Program-made: the position numbers and the translations under genes
The notes under the pieces: model-generated
Seen by the model: the letters and a program-made list of their open reading frames with translations, nothing else
Told to the model about the DNA's origin: nothing
Database searches by the model: none
Part shown: piece after piece, positions 35,985 through 44,490 of the stretch
How positions within the stretch are numbered: the first letter of the stretch is position 1
Layout of the letters: each line of letters starts with the position of its first letter
From: Haloplanus vescus
Lineage (GTDB): Archaea; Halobacteriota; Halobacteria; Halobacteriales; Haloferacaceae
Direction of reading: 5' to 3'
NCBI RefSeq assembly: GCF_900107665.1
Contig: NZ_FNQT01000003.1
Coordinates: 1-64,000, forward strand
DNA length: 64,000 bases

Positions 35985-38063
35985 ATGGGGGAGCAACGCG
36001 GGCGGGGGGTCGTACTCGTGACTATCCTCGTACTGCTCGGCACGTTAGCTGTCACGGCATTCGCACCGACAGCCGTGGCGCAGTCGACAGTCAATATCAC
36101 TATCGACGGAAGTACCGTACAGGACGGCAATCGCGTTGTCGTCACCGACGATCCGGAGGTGGACATCGAACTCGACGCGAACGAATCGATCGAGACGGTC
36201 GCAGTTCGAGTCGGCGGTGAGACCCGTCGAACCTTCGAGCCCGAATCGTCGTCGTTCTCCGAACGGATCACACTCGATCTCGACGACGGCGAGTACGAGG
36301 TGAGCGTGGTCGCGGAATCCATCGGCGTCCAACGAACCACGACGGTGATAAAAGACTCCGACGGCCCGGAGGTAACGTACACGTCGCCGTTCGAATCGGT
36401 GGGTTACCCGTCGAACGGCGAGGTCACACTCACGCGTGCGGATACGACATTGGCGGCCGAGCTCTCCGATCAGAACAACGTTAGCAAGGTGCGGATCGAG
36501 CGGAAATACGAGTGGCTCTTCGCCGGCAAGCGAGACCAGGTTCGGCAAACCTATCGCATCAAGAACCCCGGGACGAACATCACCCAGCCAATACTGTTCG
36601 GACTCGGTGAGAACGAACTGCAGGTCGAGGTAATCGACGAATACGGGCAGCGAACCATCCACGACATCACGGTTTCGGTGGTCGATAGTCAGCGGCCGAG
36701 CATCGATCTGGACCGCTTCGAACGCTCGGAGAACGGCGAACTCACCGTCGCGGGCACCGTCAGCGACGGTGTGAAGGTGAATTCGCTCAGTTACCGGTTG
36801 GAGAGCACGAGTCAGACGGTGAGGATCCTGAATCCAACCACGAAGGAACCCACGCGAGATCGGGTGAACACCGACTTCGAGTTCGCGACCGAGACACCCA
36901 CCGGGGCGACAGCAATTATCCTCGTCGCGACCGACGTCGCCGGTAATACGCGACAGTGGAAGATTCCGTTCGATTATCAAGGCCACCTCGAACCGACGAT
37001 CACGATCGACGAGGCGGCGACGCACGTCAGCGGGGACTCACTCGTCTTCGAAGGCAAGGTCAACGATACCCGCGCCCGCAAGGTGGTAGTCAAATCGACG
37101 ACAGCCGACGGGGAGACCGTGCGAACGATCACCGTTCACGAGGGCGAGACGGCCGACCGTATCCCGTTCCGAGGGCGGATCGACGCTGCGGCCGGGCAAA
37201 CGAGGCTCATCGTCGAAGTGACGGATATCGAAGGTGGAGTTCACCGTGAATCGATGATGTTCGAGACGAACGTGGCGTCGTCACCGTCCGCCGCCACCGA
37301 ACCAGTCGATTCACCGGGGCCGCCAGCCACGACGACGCCGACGGCTACACACACCCGAACGCCGACCGCGACGCTGACGGCCACTCAACCGCTCACGGAG
37401 ACGCCGACCGACGGAGACGGCGAATCTGTGGGAGTAGTCATCGGCGTCGCCATGGTCGGTCTCGGCGGGGTCGCAGTAGCCGCGTCCGCCCTTCGACGGA
37501 TGGGAGCAATCTCCGGATTCACAAGCGCGATCGGTGGCGGGGGAGGGTGGCTTTTCGCCGGCGTCAAGCGACTCCTCGGCGGCGCGTTCCGCATCGGAGT
37601 TCGCGGCGGTGAACTGATCCGCGCAATCGCCGCCAGCCTCGCGTCGGCCCTCGCGGGACGAGTGAGTGGAGACGCAGCGCAGGACGAGGCAGACTGGCGC
37701 GAACGGGACGAGAGCGACACCGACGTTCCGAGCGGCGCATCAAGTATGGCCGAAGAAAACGAGACGGAGACGAAGGTACTGGCGGGGACATCGCACCAAG
37801 TTACGGAGCTGTCCGAGAGGCCAGTGGCGGAGCTCAAGCGGACTGACGTCGAGACGCTGGTGACCGGGCTGGACGCCGAGGACTCGGAGACGGTCGTGGC
37901 GGCTGCGAAGCAGTTGACCGAAATCGCCGAGGAGCAACCGGATCTGATCGCCGGCACCGAGGCGACGGCGCGTCTCCGCGACCTCCGGATGGCCGAAGAC
38001 GCCGACGTTCAGGCGGCCGCCGAGCAGGCGCTCCGAGCGTTCAGGGATACCGATCTCTACTGA
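35985..38063 (+). CDS. Secreted, membrane-anchored Ig-like protein with HEAT-like C-terminal tail
   Basis: The 692-residue protein begins with a signal peptide (GVVLVTILVLLGTLAVTAFAPTAVAQ). Several beta-rich Ig/cadherin-like segments follow (about 30-430; note ATDVAGNTRQWKIPF and VTDIEGG). Then come a Thr/Pro-rich stalk (TTTPTATHTRTPTATLTATQ, 440-465), one membrane helix (GVVIGVAMVGLGGVAVAAS) and a cytoplasmic tail with a helical repeat (VETLVTGLDAEDSETVVAAAKQL). It looks like a surface receptor or anchor. GATC, rare in the neighbours, occurs about 18 times here, and Asp/Ile codons ending in T/C-A are more even, hinting at a different origin. Function unknown. Confidence 0.75.
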   Translation: MGEQRGRGVVLVTILVLLGTLAVTAFAPTAVAQSTVNITIDGSTVQDGNRVVVTDDPEVDIELDANESIETVAVRVGGETRRTFEPESSSFSERITLDLDDGEYEVSVVAESIGVQRTTTVIKDSDGPEVTYTSPFESVGYPSNGEVTLTRADTTLAAELSDQNNVSKVRIERKYEWLFAGKRDQVRQTYRIKNPGTNITQPILFGLGENELQVEVIDEYGQRTIHDITVSVVDSQRPSIDLDRFERSENGELTVAGTVSDGVKVNSLSYRLESTSQTVRILNPTTKEPTRDRVNTDFEFATETPTGATAIILVATDVAGNTRQWKIPFDYQGHLEPTITIDEAATHVSGDSLVFEGKVNDTRARKVVVKSTTADGETVRTITVHEGETADRIPFRGRIDAAAGQTRLIVEVTDIEGGVHRESMMFETNVASSPSAATEPVDSPGPPATTTPTATHTRTPTATLTATQPLTETPTDGDGESVGVVIGVAMVGLGGVAVAASALRRMGAISGFTSAIGGGGGWLFAGVKRLLGGAFRIGVRGGELIRAIAASLASALAGRVSGDAAQDEADWRERDESDTDVPSGASSMAEENETETKVLAGTSHQVTELSERPVAELKRTDVETLVTGLDAEDSETVVAAAKQLTEIAEEQPDLIAGTEATARLRDLRMAEDADVQAAAEQALRAFRDTDLY

Positions 38064-38327
38064 GCGACCCGCTATCCGTCTCGACCAAGCAAAAATTATT
38101 GGGTCCAGTTATCAATCACGCCCCATTATCGATGATTCGGACTCGAAACCGCTCCTGCGGGGTTCGAGACGGCTATTGGAACGCATGACAGACTGAGCGC
38201 GGTACGAGTGTACGCGGAGACGGACGATCGGTTGCTGGACACGGGTACGAAGACTGGCGACGGCGCACGCGGAGGCAACCGTTAACCCCACGAGAAGAGA
38301 CGATATCGCCGGCCGTATTCGCTACGG
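38064..38327. other. Intergenic region with a hairpin
   Basis: No convincing ORF. Arms CTCGAAACCGC (38142-38152) and GCGGGGTTCGAG (38157-38168) form an imperfect hairpin that could end transcription of the upstream gene, though no T-run follows. The GGTTCGAG in it resembles a tRNA T loop, but no tRNA can be folded around it. An AT-rich stretch lies at 38090-38100. Confidence 0.45.
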
Positions 38328-39875
38328 TTACTCCAGATAGCCCAAATCCCGCAACCGCTCCTGAGCGTCGTCGTCCATGTTGGCGACGGCGTCGTCGGTT
38401 ACGTCGGCGTCGTCGGCGCCGGTCCACGCCCCGCCGACGCGCGTCTCGAAGTCGGCGAGGGCGCGTTCGGCGTCGGCTATCAGGTCGTCGTCGCCGCTGG
38501 CGAGGGTCGTCTCCTCGCCGGGGTCGGTGTCGAGGCGGTAGGCCTCGTCCTCGATACGGTCGATGCGGACGTACTTCGCGTCGGGGCGGCGAGAGGCGCG
38601 CATCCGGGAGTAGAAGCGCGAGTCCTCGGGGATGTCGATGCCGGCGGCGGCGGCTTTCTCCTCCAGTTGCTTGAGTTCGACCACGGGTCGCGAGTACTCG
38701 ACGAAGCCGTAGTCGCCGTCGGGCGCGGCGGCCTGGCCGGGGTCGGGGTCAGTCACGCTGTCGAACGCACGGTAGTCGTCGCTGAGGAGGGAGCGCGTCG
38801 GGTCGCGGGAAACGGCGGTGTCGCCGGCGGTGGCTGGGTCGCCGCCGTCGACGTCGAGGGCGTCGAGGACGGTGTGGTACAGGTCGACGAGTTCGACGGT
38901 GTCGGTCCGGCGGTCGGCGTCCAAGTCGGGATGTTTGACCATCAGCGGGACGTTCACCAGCGGGTCGTAGAGGCAGAACTCGTGGCCGTACAGGTCGTGT
39001 TCGCCGTGGAGTTCGCCGTGGTCGGCACAGACGACGACGGTGGTGTCCTCCCACTCGCCGCGCTCTTTGAGCCAGTCGAACAGGCGGGTGAGCTGGGCGT
39101 CGATATGGGCGATTTCGGCGTCGTAGAGCCCGCGGATGTCGTCCCACTCCTCGTCGTCGATGTCGCGCGCACCCGAGTTGAACTCCTTCGAGTTCTGGCA
39201 GATTTCGTCGGAATCGGCGCCGGGCGCGAACTCTGCGGCGAACTCCTCGGGCGGGTGGTAGGGGAGGTGGGCGTCCATCAGGTTGATGAACGCGAACCAG
39301 TCGTCGGAGTCTGCGATGAACTCTTGGGTGCGGTCGATGACGGCGGGCGTCTTGGAGTCGGCGCTCTCGCCGCCGGCGAAATACTCGTGGGCGACGTTGC
39401 CGAGGGAGACGAGTTTGTCGGCGATGGTTCGCAGGCGGTCGTTGTCGTTCATCGTCTTCCACGCGCGGGCGAGGGGCCCGGAGAGCAAGTCGCCGGGCAT
39501 CACCTCGAAGAAGTTGTCCTGCGCGTCGAAGCCGTCGGTGAGGTGAGTGTAGGGCGTAATCCAGGCGTTCGAGGAGTAACAGGCGGTGTCGTAGCCCGCG
39601 TCAGAGAGCGTCTCGGCGAGGGTCGTCGCGCCTTCGAGGTAGGGATTCTCCTGGTCGGCGCCGTGTTGGCTGGGGTACAGGCCGGTAAAGAGTGAGGCGT
39701 GGACCGGCAGCGTCCACGGCGCGGGGGCGACGGCTTCCTCGAAGACGGTCGCCTCGGTGGCGAAGTCGTCCAGACCGGGCGTCGTCGGCCGGTCGTAGCC
39801 GTACGGTGTGAGGTGGTCCGCCCGCACCGTGTCCATAACGACGAAGAGGACGTTCCCGGGGGCGTCGCTCGTCAT
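38328..39875 (-). CDS. Sulfatase / alkaline-phosphatase-superfamily hydrolase
   Basis: The 515-residue protein has the sulfatase fold. Metal-binding Asp15 lies in VLFVVMDTVRADHLTPYGY, the nucleophile region is TLPVHASLFTGLYPSQHG, the VVCADHGELHGEHDLYGHE segment supplies Asp/His ligands, and a C-terminal subdomain completes it. The formylglycine consensus C/S-x-P-S-R is replaced by T-L-P-V-H (Thr55), so Thr would act directly, as in phosphonate monoesterases and phosphodiesterases. The substrate could be a sulfate or phosphate ester, perhaps of surface glycans. There is no signal peptide, so it is cytoplasmic. It is convergent with the Ig-like surface gene. Confidence 0.88.
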   Translation of the reverse strand: MTSDAPGNVLFVVMDTVRADHLTPYGYDRPTTPGLDDFATEATVFEEAVAPAPWTLPVHASLFTGLYPSQHGADQENPYLEGATTLAETLSDAGYDTACYSSNAWITPYTHLTDGFDAQDNFFEVMPGDLLSGPLARAWKTMNDNDRLRTIADKLVSLGNVAHEYFAGGESADSKTPAVIDRTQEFIADSDDWFAFINLMDAHLPYHPPEEFAAEFAPGADSDEICQNSKEFNSGARDIDDEEWDDIRGLYDAEIAHIDAQLTRLFDWLKERGEWEDTTVVVCADHGELHGEHDLYGHEFCLYDPLVNVPLMVKHPDLDADRRTDTVELVDLYHTVLDALDVDGGDPATAGDTAVSRDPTRSLLSDDYRAFDSVTDPDPGQAAAPDGDYGFVEYSRPVVELKQLEEKAAAAGIDIPEDSRFYSRMRASRRPDAKYVRIDRIEDEAYRLDTDPGEETTLASGDDDLIADAERALADFETRVGGAWTGADDADVTDDAVANMDDDAQERLRDLGYLE

Positions 39876-39919
39876 AGCCGTCAGTGCGTGGGTCGAGCGA
39901 ATAAAGCCCGTGGTCGCCG

Positions 39920-40084
39920 CTACCGCCAGTCGTCAAGTCGGGACGCGTCGCGAAGCTGGATAGACAGCCACGCGTCGTCGCGCGAGACGTCCGCGATGAC
40001 GAATTCGGATGCCCCAGGCCCGTCGTCGACGGAAGCCATGACATCCGCACCCTGCCCCCCGACAGCGGTTACGTCGGTCGCCAT
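39920..40084 (-). CDS. Small haloarchaeal protein (DUF7556-like)
   Basis: A 54-residue acidic protein beginning MATDVTAVGGQGADVMASVDD and ending DASRLDDWR. The start at 40084 is set by TTTTTATATT at 40107-40116, about 28 bases upstream, an excellent leaderless promoter; the longer ORF would begin upstream of that TATA box. I believe this is DUF7556, a short haloarchaeal family without known function. It is divergent from the CBS-domain gene. Confidence 0.72.
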   Translation of the reverse strand: MATDVTAVGGQGADVMASVDDGPGASEFVIADVSRDDAWLSIQLRDASRLDDWR

Positions 40085-40184
40085 GTGTGTTAGATACTCC
40101 CAATCGAATATAAAAACACCGATACGACGGTCAGCCGACACGGTGTTCGCAGAGTATTAGAGGGTGGGCGGCGGAACGGGGGAC

Positions 40185-41030
40185 ATGCACGTAGCCGACG
40201 CGATGACGCCCCGTTCGGACGTCGTGACCGTCGCTCTCCCGGGAACCCGGGACGACGCGCTCGAATATCTCCAGGAACGGGGCTTCTCGTCTATTCCCGT
40301 CGTCAAAGAGACCGACGACGGCGAGGTGTACCGCGGCCTCGTCTCGCGGGACGACCTCATCGAGAACCCCGACGAAGACCAGTTGGCGCTCCTGATGCGC
40401 GAGGTGCCGACGACGACGCCGGAGACGGACATCGTCGATGTGGCCGAGCTGATGCAGACCGAAGGTGCCCGACGGGTGCCCGTCGTCGACGACGGACTGG
40501 TGGGCATCATCACCGTGACGGACGTGGTTCGGGCCATCGCCCGCGGTGAAGTCGACGGCGACACCACGGTCGACACGCTGGCGACCCCGGAAGTGAACAC
40601 CACCTACGTCGAGACGCCGCTGACGGTCGCGGAACGCGAAATCAACTACGCGAACGTCCCCTACGCCGTCGTCCTCGACGACGAGGGCGGGATGGCAGGG
40701 ATACTCACCGAAGTCGACATCATCGACGTAGCACGCGTCGTCGAGGGTGAGGACGACACAGGCGAGAGCATCGCCAATCAGGACGACGAGTGGATGTGGG
40801 AGGGAATCAAGGCCGTCGGGAACCGCTACTTCCCGACCCGGAACGTCGAGATTCCGCGCGAACCCGTCGCGACGTTCATGACCGAGGACGTGGTGACCGT
40901 CTCGGGCCACAAGACGGCCCGAGAGGTGGCGAAGGTCCTCCTCTCGAACGACGTGGAACAGGTACCGCTGGTCGACGGCGGGGCGCTCGTGGGCATCGTC
41001 CGCGACGTCGATCTGTTGCGAGGCGTCTGA
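40185..41030 (+). CDS. CBS-domain protein (four CBS motifs)
   Basis: The 281 residues hold four CBS repeats and no other domain: VADAMTPRSDVVTV; EVPTTTPETDIVDVAELMQ...GIITVTDVVRAI; DTLATPEVNTTYVE...GILTEVDIIDVA; and TFMTEDVVTVSGHKTAREVAKVLL...GIVRDVDLLRGV. CBS pairs bind adenosine nucleotides such as AMP, ATP or SAM and act as energy sensors. The start at 40185 is preferred over one 21 bases earlier, because AGTATTAG (40153-40160) is about 28 bases upstream. glyS starts two bases after its stop, so the pair is probably an operon; what the link means is unknown. Confidence 0.9.
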   Translation: MHVADAMTPRSDVVTVALPGTRDDALEYLQERGFSSIPVVKETDDGEVYRGLVSRDDLIENPDEDQLALLMREVPTTTPETDIVDVAELMQTEGARRVPVVDDGLVGIITVTDVVRAIARGEVDGDTTVDTLATPEVNTTYVETPLTVAEREINYANVPYAVVLDDEGGMAGILTEVDIIDVARVVEGEDDTGESIANQDDEWMWEGIKAVGNRYFPTRNVEIPREPVATFMTEDVVTVSGHKTAREVAKVLLSNDVEQVPLVDGGALVGIVRDVDLLRGV

Positions 41031-41032
41031 GG

Positions 41033-42844
41033 ATGGACCGGACGCGCGCCATCACCGAACTCGCGAAGCGCCGTGGCTTCTTCTTCGGCGCTGACGAAGC
41101 CTACGGCGGCGTCGCCGGGTTCTACACCTTCGGCCCGGAGGGCGCGGCGCTCAAGCGCAACGTCGAGGCCGCGTGGCGGGACCGCTTCACCGTCCGCGAG
41201 GGCAACGACGAAATCGAGGCGCCGACCATCGCCCCCGAACCCGTCTTCGAGGCGTCGGGTCACCTCGACGGCTTCGACGACATGCTCGTCGAGTGTGGCG
41301 AGTGTGGCGAGAGCCACCGCGCTGACCACCTCATCGAGGACGCGACGGACATCGAGGAGGCCGAGAGCCTGCCGATTCCGGAAGTGGAAGAACTCGTCGC
41401 CGCACACGAAATCGCCTGCCCCTCCTGTGGGGCGCCTCTCGCCGGCCGGTCCGTCGAGGAGTTCAACCTCATGTTCGAGACGTCGATTGGTCCCGGCTCC
41501 GGTCAGCCGGGCTATCTGCGTCCCGAGACGGCACAGGGCATCTTCGTGGAGTTCCCGCGACTCAAGGAGTACGCCCGCAACCAGTTGCCGTTCGGCGTCA
41601 CCCAAATCGGTCGCGCCTACCGCAACGAGATCAGCCCGCGCAAGGGCATCGTCCGCACGCGGGAGTTCACGCAGGCGGAACTTGAGCAGTTCGTCGACCC
41701 CGACGCCGACGAGCCACCTCTCGACCGGGTGGCGGACGTATCGCTTCGCCTCTATCCCGCCGACGAACAGGAGGACCCGGAGGGCGGCTACGTCGAGCGA
41801 ACGGTCGGCGAGGCCGTGGAGGAAGGCATCATCGAGAGCGACTGGGTGGCCTACTACCTCGGCGTCGCGCGCGAGTGGTACGAACGCATCGGCGTCGACG
41901 ACGACCGCTTCCGCTTCCGTCAGCATCTCCCGGGCGAACGCGCTCACTACGCCGCGGACTGCTGGGACGCCGAGAGCGAGGTGAGCGGTGCGGTGAGCGA
42001 CGACCCCACCGTCGGCGACTGGATAGAGATTGCGGGCTTCGCCTACCGAGGGGACTACGACCTCTCGAAACACGCCGAGCACAGCGACGACGACTTCACT
42101 GTCTTCCAGCAGTACGACGAACCGAAGACGGTCGAACGCGCCGTCGTCGAACCCGACATGAGCGTGCTGGGGCCGGAGTTCGGCGGGAAAGCAGGAAACG
42201 TCGCCGACGAACTGCGCGCCCTCGCGGAGCGCGACCCGTCGGCGTTCGAGGCCGACGAGGTGACGGTCACCGTCGACGGCGAGGACGTGACCGTCGACGC
42301 CGACGTGGCCAACTTCCGCATCGAGGAGCAGACGGAGGCGGGCGAACACGTCACCCCGCACATCGTCGAACCCTCCTTCGGCGTCGACCGGACGGTCTAC
42401 ACCCTCCTCGCGCACGGGTACGACGAGGACGAGGTCGACGACGAGGAGCGGACCTACCTCTCGCTGGCGCCCGAGGTGGCGCCGACCGACGTGGCGGTGT
42501 TCCCGCTGGTGAGCGACGACGCGCTGGAGACGCTGGCCGACGACGTGGTGGCCGACCTCCGCGAGGCGGGGCTGTCGGTGGCCCACGACGACTCGGGGAA
42601 CATCGGCCGTCGCTACCGCCGACAGGACGAAGTCGGCACGCCGCTGTCGGTGACAGTCGACCACGAGAGCATCGAGAACGACCCGACGACGGTGACGGTG
42701 CGGGACCGCGACACGACGGCGCAGGTCCGTGTGCCGGTCGCCGACCTCGCGACGGAACTGCAGGTCGTCCTCCAGAGCGGAGGTAGCTTCGACCGCCTGC
42801 TGGAGTCGTACGAACGAATCGACACCGACGTGACGCGCTCCTGA
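41033..42844 (+). CDS. glyS: Glycyl-tRNA synthetase
   Basis: A class II synthetase of the archaeal/eukaryotic dimeric type, 603 residues. It starts AITELAKRRGFFFGADEAYGGVAGFYTFGPEGA, the typical N terminus. A Cys4 segment (CGECGESH...CPSCGAPL) follows, then motif 2 with FGVTQIGRAYRNEISPRKGIVRTREFTQAELEQF, a glycine pocket region and an anticodon-binding C-terminal domain. The ATG at 41033 lies two bases after the CBS gene stop. A longer in-frame ORF runs back through that gene and is not credible. Confidence 0.96.
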   Translation: MDRTRAITELAKRRGFFFGADEAYGGVAGFYTFGPEGAALKRNVEAAWRDRFTVREGNDEIEAPTIAPEPVFEASGHLDGFDDMLVECGECGESHRADHLIEDATDIEEAESLPIPEVEELVAAHEIACPSCGAPLAGRSVEEFNLMFETSIGPGSGQPGYLRPETAQGIFVEFPRLKEYARNQLPFGVTQIGRAYRNEISPRKGIVRTREFTQAELEQFVDPDADEPPLDRVADVSLRLYPADEQEDPEGGYVERTVGEAVEEGIIESDWVAYYLGVAREWYERIGVDDDRFRFRQHLPGERAHYAADCWDAESEVSGAVSDDPTVGDWIEIAGFAYRGDYDLSKHAEHSDDDFTVFQQYDEPKTVERAVVEPDMSVLGPEFGGKAGNVADELRALAERDPSAFEADEVTVTVDGEDVTVDADVANFRIEEQTEAGEHVTPHIVEPSFGVDRTVYTLLAHGYDEDEVDDEERTYLSLAPEVAPTDVAVFPLVSDDALETLADDVVADLREAGLSVAHDDSGNIGRRYRRQDEVGTPLSVTVDHESIENDPTTVTVRDRDTTAQVRVPVADLATELQVVLQSGGSFDRLLESYERIDTDVTRS

Positions 42845-42869
42845 CGATGGCGCGGGGACGAGGCCACGC

Positions 42870-43472
42870 ATGACGAGCGGCCCGGAACTCCGGCGGCGGG
42901 GCGTCCACGCCAGCGGGGTGGGCTTTCCCGCGCTCTACATGCTGGGCCTCGTGGACTGGCAGACGCTCCGATATCTCCTCGTCTTCGCGGCCGTCGTCGC
43001 CGCAGTCTTGGAGACGATTCGGCTCCTCGTCGGCCTCGACTGGCAGATTTACGAGACGCTGACCCGCGAGTACGAACGGGACAACGTCGCCGGCTACGCG
43101 CTCTACATGTTCAGCATGACAGCCGTCGCGTGGGTGCCGGTGTTCGACCCGCCGGTCGCCGTGGCCGGCATGTTGATGCTCGCCATCGGCGACCCCGTGA
43201 GCGGCCTCCTCGGGTCGAACGAAGCGGGGCGAGCCAAGCGCGCGGGCGTCATCGCCGCGATGTTCGTCGTCTGTTTCTCGCTGGGGGTGCTGGCGCTGAC
43301 GCCGAGTATCACACTCCCCGTCGCCGTCGTCGCCGCGGCGGTCGGTGGCGCGGGCGCCACGGTCGCAGACGGATTCACACCCGTCGTGCGCGGCTACGTC
43401 CTCGACGACAACCTCACCATCCCGCCGGCGGCGTGCGTGGGGATTTGGGTCGTGTTGCGCGTACTGGCGTGA
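42870..43472 (+). CDS. Dolichol/polyprenol kinase-like membrane protein
   Basis: The 200-residue membrane protein has about six hydrophobic helices. It shows the pattern of CTP-dependent lipid kinases (SEC59, phytol and dolichol kinases): RRGVHASGVGFPALY at the N terminus, MLAIGDPVSGLLGSNEAGRAKR and GAGATVADGFTPVVRGYVLDDNLTIP. In archaea such enzymes may phosphorylate dolichol or other isoprenoid alcohols for N-glycosylation or lipid salvage. It begins 25 bases after glyS in the same direction and is convergent with cynS. Confidence 0.85.
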   Translation: MTSGPELRRRGVHASGVGFPALYMLGLVDWQTLRYLLVFAAVVAAVLETIRLLVGLDWQIYETLTREYERDNVAGYALYMFSMTAVAWVPVFDPPVAVAGMLMLAIGDPVSGLLGSNEAGRAKRAGVIAAMFVVCFSLGVLALTPSITLPVAVVAAAVGGAGATVADGFTPVVRGYVLDDNLTIPPAACVGIWVVLRVLA

Positions 43473-43493
43473 ACAGAAAAGGGGCTGGTCGGC

Positions 43494-43967
43494 TTACCAG
43501 CGCTTGTAGGGCAGGAACTTGCCGTCGTAGGTGATGACGACGTGGTCACCGTCGGGGCGTTCCTCTCGCTGGACGTCCACCTCGAAGTCGATGGCGCTCA
43601 TGATGCCGTCACCGAACTCCTCGTGGATGACGGCCTTCATGGCCCGGCCGTACACCTGCGGGACCTCGTAGAACCGGTAGATGCAGGGGTCGGAGGGAAT
43701 CGTCGGGTCCTCCATGCCCTTCATCGGCGCCTCCTGAAGCGTCTCGGCGACGGGGGCACCGAGGTCGAGTTCGCTCGTGAGCGCGTTGGCATCCTCTGCG
43801 GTCATGCTCGCCGCATCGAAGATAGCAGAGGCGACGAACATCTTGCTTCGCCCCGGCACGAGGTCAGCTAGCTCCTCGTAGGTGAGGCCGCGCTCCTCCT
43901 TCTCGGTCAGAATCCGCGCTCGCATCTCGGATTTGGTCAACTTGTTCTCGCGTTCTGGGATGTTCAT
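43494..43967 (-). CDS. cynS: Cyanate hydratase (cyanase)
   Basis: Cyanase decomposes cyanate with bicarbonate to ammonia and CO2. The 157 residues have the helical N-terminal domain (about 1-80, with LTYEELADLVPGRSKMFVASAIF) and the highly conserved catalytic domain IYRFYEVPQVYGRAMKAVIHEEFGDGIMSAIDF, ending GKFLPYKRW. The catalytic Arg and Glu of that segment are present; the catalytic Ser would be in the following region, which is less clear to me. The start at 43967 (MNIPERENKL) is preferred; ATTTATGATA at 44001-44010 predicts a 12-nt leader. It lies beside nitrite-assimilation genes, so it probably supplies ammonium. Confidence 0.95.
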   Translation of the reverse strand: MNIPERENKLTKSEMRARILTEKEERGLTYEELADLVPGRSKMFVASAIFDAASMTAEDANALTSELDLGAPVAETLQEAPMKGMEDPTIPSDPCIYRFYEVPQVYGRAMKAVIHEEFGDGIMSAIDFEVDVQREERPDGDHVVITYDGKFLPYKRW

Positions 43968-44348
43968 TGTCGATATCTCCCACCCGAATCGAATTGGAAG
44001 TATCATAAATCGTTTGCCCTGAATTTGTGCCTATTTGTTAGGATATTACTGGATATAATAGGTAAATATACAGTATTTTGCGCCCAATTTCTTATTTTAT
44101 CCATCGAGAGTCAAAGGACGATCGCCCCGAGAACGGACCGCTGACGACGCGAGCGTTCGGACGGACAGCGGCGACGACGCAGCCGGCATCTCTCGACACT
44201 CGTTTTCTGCAACTCAAGACCTTATATTTGGACAAACACATCAAATATCTCTGAGATACCCCTAGGAATGGAACCTTCTTGGGTGAAAAAATAGATGACC
44301 AATGAGCAGTCTTATATACCGGGAATCGAATCGGTTACTCGTCCGAAG
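43968..44348. promoter_or_regulatory. AT-rich divergent promoter region between cynS and the FNT operon
   Basis: This region is far richer in A/T than its surroundings. For cynS (minus) the TATA box is ATTTATGATA (44001-44010). About 18 bases upstream of it is AAATAGGCA (44028-44036), a 9-base match to the nirA promoter at the same relative place. For the plus-strand operon there are CCTTATATTT (44219-44228), followed by a GGACAAACACATCAAATATC segment, and a second TATA, CTTATATA (44311-44318), 34 bases before the ATG at 44349. The G/C-rich stretch 44110-44200 shows nothing I recognise. Confidence 0.55.
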
Positions 44349-44489
44349 ATGAATATGAGCGAACCTAATCCGGGAAAAGAAGAACAGACGTTTGATTCGA
44401 AGCGGCCGAAGATGACGGTGCGACCGAGTCTCGGGCTAGAAGCGAACGTCCCGCGGGCACGGGGCGCGGTAGACACGGAGGAGCAGTAA
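44349..44489 (+). CDS. Small ORF upstream of the FNT channel
   Basis: A 46-residue ORF (MNMSEPNPGKEEQTFDSKRP...) ends with TAA at 44487-44489, one base before the ATG of the channel gene; GGAGGAG near its end would serve the next gene. The start follows CTTATATA (44311-44318) by a normal distance. The peptide is hydrophilic with no predicted helix or motif and contains KRPKMTVRPSLGLEANVPRA. An earlier in-frame ATG at 44295 lies before the TATA box. It may be a small protein of the transport operon. Confidence 0.5.
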   Translation: MNMSEPNPGKEEQTFDSKRPKMTVRPSLGLEANVPRARGAVDTEEQ

Positions 44490-44490
44490 G

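Noticed and set aside
38142-38170. GGTTCGAG in a hairpin, possible tRNA fragment or attachment site
   Set aside because: The T stem does not pair, there is no CCA-side acceptor sequence, and no second copy of the segment was seen to act as an att repeat.
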